DNA from: Lancefieldella parvula_C
GTDB taxonomy: Bacteria > Actinomycetota > Coriobacteriia > Coriobacteriales > Atopobiaceae
Assembly (NCBI RefSeq): GCF_000758945.1
Contig: NZ_JRND01000013.1
Location: forward strand, 1-42,720
Length of the DNA: 42,720 nucleotides
Direction of reading: 5' to 3'
Positions within the stretch are counted from its first letter, which is position 1; every line of letters begins with the position of its first letter. Positions 9,107 through 14,778 of this stretch are shown here, in pieces. The notes under the pieces are model-generated. The model was given only the letters and a program-made list of their open reading frames with translations, had not been told where the DNA came from and did no database searches. The position numbers and the translations under genes are program-made.

Positions 9107-9951
9107 GCACCATGACTGAGACACTGCGTACACTCTTTGCACTCGATAAGAATATTGAGCTCTTTGTGCAGCATCTGCCTCAGATGGTCATAATTTTTGC
9201 GCTGATTTCTTTTGGTGGTTGGGTATACGAGACCATTTATTGCTCCGTTGTTGAGGGAGAATTTACCAAGCGCGGTTTTCTTTTTGGTCCTACCTGCCCT
9301 ATTTATGGCATTGGAGCGATTGCGGAATGGCTGGTACTAGGCCAGATTTCTGATCCAATTATTGTCTTTATCATAGGTGCAGTTTTAGCCACAGTTATTG
9401 AGTACTCGACCGGCCTCTTTTTGGAACGTCGCTTTAAAAAGAAGTGGTGGGATTACTCCATGTTTAAGTTCAACTTGCATGGCCGAATTTGTCCCCAGGC
9501 CAGTGCAGTGTTTGGCGCGTTTTCTGTAACATCAGTCTTTGTGCTCGTCCCAACGATGCTTAATATTTTGATGATTTTCTCCAAGCATACTGTCTCGGTT
9601 GTGGCGTTTATTGTAGTCACCCTCTATTTTCTGGATACGGTTGCTAGCCTTCTTTGGAATGGGCCTACTACCCATCACAAAGTTGAAGCCGCAGCTCAAG
9701 ACGCATCAATAAAGGTTGAAGAAGCCGCACAGAATGCTTCGCAGAAAGTAAGCGCCGCGGCACAAAACGCATCGCAGAAAGCAAACGCAGCAGCTCAAAA
9801 GGCAAATGCGGCGGCCCAGAATGCAACTCTTATTGCTACCCAAAAGGCTCAACAGGTTTCGCAAAAAGTCCAGGTAACTAAGCAGAAACTTGACGATACC
9901 ACGCAAAAAGTCAGAGACCGCTTGCCGGGTTCGTTCCCATGGGACAACTAG
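9103..9951 (+). CDS. CmpB-like membrane protein with repeat tail
   Basis: A 282-residue membrane protein resembling the putative type IV ABC-transporter permease family (CmpB-like). It has four or five hydrophobic segments within residues 25-185. The loops carry FGGWVYETIYC, the GFLFGP.CPIYG motif and LHGRICPQAS, which are characteristic of the family. The role of this family is poorly defined and no ATPase gene is adjacent. From about residue 196 the chain becomes an Ala/Gln/Lys-rich amphipathic helix of 11-residue repeats (AAQNASQKVSA and variants), probably a cytoplasmic coiled-coil-like tail. The GTG at 9103 overlaps the HD gene stop; ATG 9112 is an alternative start. Confidence 0.82.
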   Translation: MSTMTETLRTLFALDKNIELFVQHLPQMVIIFALISFGGWVYETIYCSVVEGEFTKRGFLFGPTCPIYGIGAIAEWLVLGQISDPIIVFIIGAVLATVIEYSTGLFLERRFKKKWWDYSMFKFNLHGRICPQASAVFGAFSVTSVFVLVPTMLNILMIFSKHTVSVVAFIVVTLYFLDTVASLLWNGPTTHHKVEAAAQDASIKVEEAAQNASQKVSAAAQNASQKANAAAQKANAAAQNATLIATQKAQQVSQKVQVTKQKLDDTTQKVRDRLPGSFPWDN

Positions 9952-9953
9952 AC

Positions 9954-9963
9954 GGGTTTCTCG
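9954..9963 (+). repeat. Partial copy of the GGGTTTCTCGCCA motif
   Basis: The ten-base core occurs two bases after the stop codon of the membrane protein gene, in the same orientation as that gene, followed by GCA. Together it matches 12 of the 13 motif bases. Confidence 0.55.
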
Positions 9964-10010
9964 GCATATTGTAATACCTCAGCAAACGCTGATTTCGAGT
10001 TTGGATTTAT

Positions 10011-10727
10011 ATGTACACCATTGAAAGTAGAGTTAGATATAGCGAGTGCGATGAGACCGGAAAGCTTTCCCTGGTAGGCGTTATGAACTACCTGCAGGAT
10101 TGCTCGACGTTCCACTCAGAAGATATTGGCCGCGGCTTTAAGCAACTGACCAGCGAGGGATACGCATGGGTTCTGGCAACGTGGCAGATTCAAGTTGACC
10201 GTCTTCCTCAATTTGGCGAGAAGATCTGCGTAGGTACCTGGTCATATCAGATGAAGGGTCTTCAAGCATCAAGGTCGTTTGTTATTAATGATGCTAGCGG
10301 CGCGACTATCGTAAAAGCGGATTCTACCTGGTATTTGATGGACATTAAAGAAGGCAAGGCGGCTCGCGTTCCAGAGAGTGAGAGCGTCTACATTACCGGC
10401 GAGCCTCGCGTAGATTTGCCACCAACTCCTCGCAAAATTGCACTTGAGGGAAATGCTGTTGATGGTCCAGCCATTCTTGTTTCCCAGCAGCATCTGGATA
10501 CAAACAAGCACGTTAATAATGCTCAGTACGTGCTCATGGCTGTCGACACACTTGTGGCCCTTGGCTATTCTCACAAGCTGCGCCGCATTGTGGTTCAGTA
10601 CAGAAGTCAGGCACGCTTGGGCGACACCATTACTCCCCAGGTATACACCGATGAGACGGGTTTCTCGGTAGTGCTCAAAGATGCCGAGAGTTCCACCGTC
10701 TTTGCAACAGTCAGGCTGGAGGGATAA
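10011..10727 (+). CDS. Acyl-ACP thioesterase
   Basis: A 238-residue double-hotdog thioesterase of the FatA/acyl-ACP thioesterase family. It releases fatty acids from acyl carrier protein, ending chain elongation. The first hotdog domain starts with VRYSECDETGKLS and contains W..Q.DRLP and GTWSY; the second carries the catalytic-type DTNKHVNNAQYV loop. Length agrees with bacterial members. It lies 59 bases after the membrane protein gene and one base before the Nudix gene, so the last two are probably co-transcribed. Chain-length preference cannot be told. Confidence 0.92.
   Translation: MYTIESRVRYSECDETGKLSLVGVMNYLQDCSTFHSEDIGRGFKQLTSEGYAWVLATWQIQVDRLPQFGEKICVGTWSYQMKGLQASRSFVINDASGATIVKADSTWYLMDIKEGKAARVPESESVYITGEPRVDLPPTPRKIALEGNAVDGPAILVSQQHLDTNKHVNNAQYVLMAVDTLVALGYSHKLRRIVVQYRSQARLGDTITPQVYTDETGFSVVLKDAESSTVFATVRLEG
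10658..10667 (+). repeat. Partial copy of the GGGTTTCTCGCCA motif
   Basis: The ten-base core lies inside the thioesterase gene, 60 bases before its stop, again encoding TGFS as in the HD gene. Chance or codon choice is a possible explanation for the two coding copies. Confidence 0.4.
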
Positions 10728-10728
10728 C

Positions 10729-11160
10729 ATGGCCGAGGCCAAAACAGTCAATGTAGCTGCAGCTATCTTCTATAAAGACAACAAAATTCTTGCCGCTTGT
10801 AGAGCTGATGCGGATAATGCTGGCTTCTGGGAGTTTCCTGGCGGAAAAGTTGAGGCTGGAGAAACCTCAGAGCAGGCGCTGCGTCGAGAAATTCAGGAAG
10901 AGCTGCACTGTAGCGTGCAGGGAGCGTTTTTCTATGACACGGTAGCTTACTCCTACCCCACCTTTGACCTGCATATGGATTGTTATATCTGCACGCTGGG
11001 TGAGTCTGAAAAGCCTGTCGCGGATCCAGAGATTCACTCGGAGCTTCGTTGGCTTGCTCAAAACGAGCTGCTTGACGTGCAGTGGCTTCCCGCGGATATT
11101 GAGCTCATCAAGCAGCTTGGCACGTTCTGGAACGACATCTTTGCGTCGCAGCACCTGTAG
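10729..11160 (+). CDS. Nudix hydrolase, MutT-like
   Basis: A 144-residue Nudix hydrolase, probably an oxidised-nucleotide (8-oxo-dGTP type) pyrophosphatase. The complete Nudix box is at residues 38-60 (GG-KVEAGETSEQALRREIQEEL). FWEFPGG before it and LRWLAQNEL near the C-terminus resemble MutT. The ATG at 10729 follows GGAGG closely, and the start is one base after the thioesterase stop codon. Substrate specificity within the Nudix family cannot be settled by sequence alone. Confidence 0.92.
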   Translation: MAEAKTVNVAAAIFYKDNKILAACRADADNAGFWEFPGGKVEAGETSEQALRREIQEELHCSVQGAFFYDTVAYSYPTFDLHMDCYICTLGESEKPVADPEIHSELRWLAQNELLDVQWLPADIELIKQLGTFWNDIFASQHL

Positions 11161-11328
11161 GAGTTGCGGGCGTGTGAACCGCGGGCGCGAGCGCTGCGGG
11201 CGCGGACAAGCTGTCGTGTGCAGAATACTTTGCAGAGAATGTGGAGTGACAAAAAGAGGGGTTTCTCGCCATGAAATCCTTGGGCGACGACGGGTATCAT
11301 CAAAGTGTAAGCGTTTGATTGAGGATTG
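11161..11328. other. GC-rich low-complexity intergenic region
   Basis: The first 60 bases after the Nudix stop codon are made of degenerate GCGGGCGCG-like units, much richer in G and C than the flanking genes. The rest holds an exact copy of the 13-bp motif and the ribosome binding site of the next gene. No terminator with a T-run is visible. Confidence 0.55.
11259..11271 (+). repeat. 13-bp motif GGGTTTCTCGCCA, exact copy
   Basis: An exact intergenic copy about 100 bases after the Nudix gene and 58 bases before the next start codon. Three other exact copies lie at 17709-17721, 33633-33645 and 40790-40802. Confidence 0.65.
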
Positions 11329-11577
11329 ATGGCAAAGAAAGACGACAACCAAGATACCAGGGACAACAGGCATGAATTTGGCGGCGAGGGCCCTGACTTT
11401 GACCCAAACGATCCGTCGCAGATGCCTGACGGCTCTCCTTTCCCTGCAGGCTTGCTATTTTTTATAGTTATTATGCTGCTCTCGGGACTGGGACGTTCTT
11501 GTGTTTCGAGCAATCAGACTTCCTCAAGTCCGCTTTTTGGAGACCCCTACAGCGCTTATACTGACAGCAACTGGTAA
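11329..11577 (+). CDS. Small single-span membrane protein, unknown role
   Basis: An 82-residue protein I do not recognise. The N-terminal 43 residues are charged and rich in Asp, Asn and Pro. A single hydrophobic segment follows (about 44-58, PAGLLFFIVIMLLSGLG), then a short Ser/Thr-rich tail with one cysteine. The topology cannot be fixed from the sequence. The ATG at 11329 follows GAGG with a four-base gap, which supports translation; an in-frame TTG lies directly before it. The gene sits 78 bases ahead of thyA on the same strand. Confidence 0.6.
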   Translation: MAKKDDNQDTRDNRHEFGGEGPDFDPNDPSQMPDGSPFPAGLLFFIVIMLLSGLGRSCVSSNQTSSSPLFGDPYSAYTDSNW

Positions 11578-11655
11578 TGTACTTGGAAAAGACTTGCTAT
11601 ACGTACAACTAGCAGGTGTTTATTCCATTTTGTACGATATTTTGAAGGATTGAAT

Positions 11656-12504
11656 ATGAGCAAAGCAGATCGCATTTTTATTGATATGTGCTCCGACATT
11701 ATTGAAAACGGCACCACCACCGAGGGCGAGAAGGTCCGTCCTACCTGGGAAGATGGTACCTCCGCATACACAATCAAGAAGTTTGGCGTCTGTAATCGCT
11801 ATGATTTGCGCGAGGAGTTTCCAGCGCTGACGCTTCGTCGCACTGCGCTCAAGAGCGCTATGGACGAGATTCTGTGGATTTACCAGAAGAAGTCCAACAA
11901 CGTTAACGATCTTAACTCACACATCTGGGATTCATGGGCTGACGAGTCTGGCTCCATTGGCAAAGCCTACGGTTATCAGGTTGGACAGGTTTCTCACTAC
12001 TCCGATGGCGATTATGACCAGATGGATCGTGTACTCAAGGACCTCAAAGAGAATCCGTTCAGCCGTCGTATTATGACTAACCTGTATACCTTTGCCGATC
12101 TTTCTGAGATGAACCTCTACCCTTGCGCATTCAACGCAATTTACAACGTTACTCAGGAGCCAGGTAAGGATAAACCTACGCTCAACCTGCTGCTTGTTCA
12201 GCGTAGCCAGGACATTCTTGCAGCTAACAACTGGAATGTTTGCCAGTACGCTATCTTGCTCATGATGGTTGCGCAGGTCAGCGGCATGGAGGCTGGTGAG
12301 CTGGTTCACATGATTGCCGACGCTCACATTTATGATCGCCACGTTGACATTGTTAAAGAATTGATTTCTCGCCCCACCTTTGATGCGCCAAAGGTGAGCC
12401 TGAACCCTAACATCACCAACTTCTACGACTTCACTACTGACGACCTCATTGTCGAGGATTATCAGCACGGTCCGCAGATCAAGAACATTCCGATTGCGGT
12501 TTAG
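11656..12504 (+). CDS. thyA: Thymidylate synthase
   Basis: Makes dTMP from dUMP using methylene-THF, which is oxidised to dihydrofolate. The 282-residue product carries SRRIM for phosphate binding, catalytic Cys157 in LYPCAFN, and NWNVCQYAILLMMVAQV and DAHIYDRH further on. The region after the catalytic Cys lacks the PCH..FQF pattern of the E. coli enzyme and resembles the Bacillus/phage phi3T ThyA branch instead. AAGGA at 11645-11649 favours the ATG at 11656. With folA 100 bases downstream, the pair forms the dTMP-dihydrofolate cycle. Confidence 0.96.
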   Translation: MSKADRIFIDMCSDIIENGTTTEGEKVRPTWEDGTSAYTIKKFGVCNRYDLREEFPALTLRRTALKSAMDEILWIYQKKSNNVNDLNSHIWDSWADESGSIGKAYGYQVGQVSHYSDGDYDQMDRVLKDLKENPFSRRIMTNLYTFADLSEMNLYPCAFNAIYNVTQEPGKDKPTLNLLLVQRSQDILAANNWNVCQYAILLMMVAQVSGMEAGELVHMIADAHIYDRHVDIVKELISRPTFDAPKVSLNPNITNFYDFTTDDLIVEDYQHGPQIKNIPIAV

Positions 12505-12604
12505 GCGCAGTTGCTGCAGACGCGGCTGGCGCTGCAGGCGCCCGGACGGATGCTCAAGCTAAGATCATCATTTCATGTAAGACGATACTTGCCAGGAGAA
12601 CCAC

Positions 12605-13093
12605 ATGAACGCAATTGTTTCTGTAACACGCGATTGGGGCATCGGATGCGACGGAGATCTTCTCATCCCCAACAAGGCTGACATGAAGTATTTTGTTGAG
12701 CACACGCGCGGTTGCACGGTTGTCATGGGCAGAAAGACGCTGGAGAGCTTCCCTGGTGGACCGCTTAAAGGTCGCCGTAACATTGTCATTTCTAGAAATG
12801 CCGATTACCAGGTCGAAGGCGTTGAGGTGGTGTCGTCGGCAGAGGAAGCGCTTCGTTTAGTTGCGGATGAAGCTCCCGAGAAGGTCTGGCTTATTGGAGG
12901 CGCTTCAATTTACCGCGCTCTTCTCGACAAGTGCTCTTACGCGTACATCACGAAGCACGACACCGTAGTTGACGCGGACACGTACTTCCCCAACCTGGAC
13001 GAAGATCCTGCGTGGGAAGTTTGTAACGAGGAAGATGGCGGCGTGACTCCAGAAGGTGTCGCTTTCAAGTTTGTAATCTACCGACACGTTTAG
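12605..13093 (+). CDS. folA: Dihydrofolate reductase
   Basis: Reduces dihydrofolate to tetrahydrofolate with NADPH, regenerating the cofactor oxidised by ThyA. The 162 residues match the family: AIVSVTRDWGIG, LLIPNKADMKYF with the active-site acidic residue, VVMGRKTLESFP, VWLIGGASIY and ADTYFP. AGGAG precedes the ATG with a seven-base gap. The gap to thyA (12505-12604) starts with a GC-rich tract. A terminator follows at 13218. Confidence 0.96.
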   Translation: MNAIVSVTRDWGIGCDGDLLIPNKADMKYFVEHTRGCTVVMGRKTLESFPGGPLKGRRNIVISRNADYQVEGVEVVSSAEEALRLVADEAPEKVWLIGGASIYRALLDKCSYAYITKHDTVVDADTYFPNLDEDPAWEVCNEEDGGVTPEGVAFKFVIYRHV

Positions 13094-13217
13094 GCGTCGT
13101 GTGGGCCTACCAAGAGCGTTTTTGTTGTTGTGCACAACCCATCAGTGCGTCCAATCGTATGAATTTTATGTTGATTGGGCGCAACGATTTATGGATTCTT
13201 TAGTTTAATTTTCATCT

Positions 13218-13256
13218 AAGTCCCTCTTTTACCTGATGGTATGAGAGGACTTTTTA
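13218..13256 (+). terminator. Terminator downstream of folA
   Basis: The arms 13218-13226 and 13243-13252 pair with one bulged base and are followed by TTTTT. It lies about 125 bases after the folA stop and separates the folate genes from the AT-rich gene downstream. Confidence 0.7.
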
Positions 13257-13299
13257 TTATGGCAAAACCAAGCCAGGGAACTTACAAATAGCTGTCAGA

Positions 13300-14394
13300 T
13301 TGCTGACAAAGCGTGCTGATATATTCGCTTCTCAATCTAAGGAGGAACGAATAGATATTATTTTCTCGCATGAAACTGCACTTCAAATCTGTGGACAACT
13401 TAAGATACACGGAAACGATGAGGCGTTATCACAACGCTCATCAAGGGATTTCCGCGCAACGTACGCTGCATGTTCAGATGAGACATATGAAGAAAAGCTT
13501 CAATTTCTGAAGAAAGAATATGGCATAGTTTTGGCTAAAACCACTCATGAAATACTCAGAGATAATTTGAGGACAAGGTCTTGCGATGCGCGAGTATCTC
13601 ATCAATTCAAATGTCTTTTACCTGTTGGTTCGCTTATTGAGCTTGGACAAAATGTGTATTGTATCTCGCCTGCTTTAGCTGTTTGTATGATGCCCAGGAA
13701 TAAGAGTCCTCTTCATCAAATTGTGCTTGCAAATCTAATGATGGCCAGTTATGGTCATCTTGCAAACGGTGAACTCTGTGAATTTGATATGCCGTTGGTA
13801 ACTTCGAACGAGCTTACGTCTCTTTTGAGTGCACTTGAACCTTATTCTCCAGGTTTGAGAACTACGCGAAGAAACATGCGCTATTTCTTCTCTGATGCGG
13901 CCTCTCCCATGGAGATCAAAATGGCAATTAGATCTGCCATGCCATATTGTGAAGGTGGTTTCAATCAAATACCGATTGCGTTGAATAAAACGTATGTAAT
14001 AAAAGACCAAATAAACCAAGAGGTTCAACCTAAAGAACGAAGGTTAGATTTACTTTATGGCAAGATGTCCAAATCAAATTTGTCTGGATTGAATTTAGTG
14101 GCTATTGAATATAACGGTGCATATCATGATGGCTTCTATCAGCAAAGAAAAGACAATCAAAGAACAAATGAGCTGAATTCAGTAAGTATTAAGGAGTACT
14201 TTGTGAATGCAGATATTTACAGAAACCAGCTCGCAATGCAAAATATGTTCCTAAGTATTAAAAAGGACTTGGGAGATAGCAATCTATACCGGATTAAGCG
14301 GGCGTTACGTCAGTATTCTCATGAGCAATTCATTTTGATGAATAAACTTGATTCAATATACAGATTTATGAATGAACTAATATATAAAATTTAA
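13300..14394 (+). CDS. Orphan putative Vsr/DUF559-like nuclease
   Basis: The frame encodes up to 364 residues and is clearly AT-richer than its neighbours, suggesting transfer. I cannot name it with certainty. Residues 18-130 look like an AbiEi-type DNA-binding region with an early SHETAL motif. The C-terminal part has SPMEIK (E205), RRLD (D250), LVAIEYNGAYH (E270, H276) and D285/R288. That order resembles Vsr/DUF559 endonuclease-like domains, of the PD-(D/E)XK class, that I associate with Coriobacteriia. The start is problematic: TTG 13300 has no clear ribosome binding site, while AAGGAGG (13339-13345) stands five bases before an in-frame ATA at 13351, where the conserved part begins. No antitoxin, methylase or partner gene is adjacent. 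It might be a solitary defence or regulatory nuclease, or a gene with a damaged start. Confidence 0.7.
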   Translation: MLTKRADIFASQSKEERIDIIFSHETALQICGQLKIHGNDEALSQRSSRDFRATYAACSDETYEEKLQFLKKEYGIVLAKTTHEILRDNLRTRSCDARVSHQFKCLLPVGSLIELGQNVYCISPALAVCMMPRNKSPLHQIVLANLMMASYGHLANGELCEFDMPLVTSNELTSLLSALEPYSPGLRTTRRNMRYFFSDAASPMEIKMAIRSAMPYCEGGFNQIPIALNKTYVIKDQINQEVQPKERRLDLLYGKMSKSNLSGLNLVAIEYNGAYHDGFYQQRKDNQRTNELNSVSIKEYFVNADIYRNQLAMQNMFLSIKKDLGDSNLYRIKRALRQYSHEQFILMNKLDSIYRFMNELIYKI

Positions 14395-14620
14395 CTATCC
14401 CTGAATTGCCCCATGCGACAACACAGCAATGTCGGATAATCTGCAAAATTCGATGCTAATAGCACATCAAATGACGATATTCTGCGCTAAACACGCATTA
14501 TTGAAGCAATGTATAGCCTTTTTTGACAGATTAAGTGACATAGATGTGTTTTGTGAATCTGTAGCAACAGTTTCAATCGAATTTGCACATCAGGCGATCA
14601 GGCAGAAAGTTCAGAAGACA
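14395..14620. other. AT-rich noncoding region with internal repeats
   Basis: No convincing gene is present; the short frame at 14429-14653 runs into the terminator and resembles nothing. A TGCAAAATTCGAT segment near 14442 is repeated in inverted form as ATCGAATTTGCA near 14577. GCACATCA occurs twice in direct orientation beside these arms. The role is unknown. Confidence 0.45.
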
Positions 14621-14668
14621 AGAAAAAGAGCCGGTTACCTGGGGTTTAGGTAACCGGCTCTTGTTTTG
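14621..14668. terminator. Bidirectional rho-independent terminator
   Basis: A perfect 15-bp stem (14626-14640 with 14648-14662, 7-base loop) is flanked by A-rich sequence on the left and TTGTTTT on the right. It can therefore end transcription from the AT-rich gene (plus) and from adhE (minus). Confidence 0.88.
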
Positions 14669-14778
14669 TGCTTTACGCGCGCCGTGGCGGGCGCGACAAA
14701 CGCTACGCAGTAGACACGCGACGCAATGGATGCGCTACGTAACGGCCGCGGCGGCCGCGACTGTGACGCACGCGAGAA
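14669..14778. other. GC-rich low-complexity intergenic tract
   Basis: Between the terminator and the adhE stop codon the sequence is built of short ACGC/GCGA/GGCCGC units and is far GC-richer than the neighbouring intergenic DNA. No gene is seen. It resembles the tracts after the Nudix and thyA genes. Confidence 0.5.

Noticed and set aside
14429..14653. A 74-codon frame in the noncoding region after the orphan nuclease-like gene
   Set aside because: It has no ribosome binding site, reads into the terminator stem and has no recognisable product.
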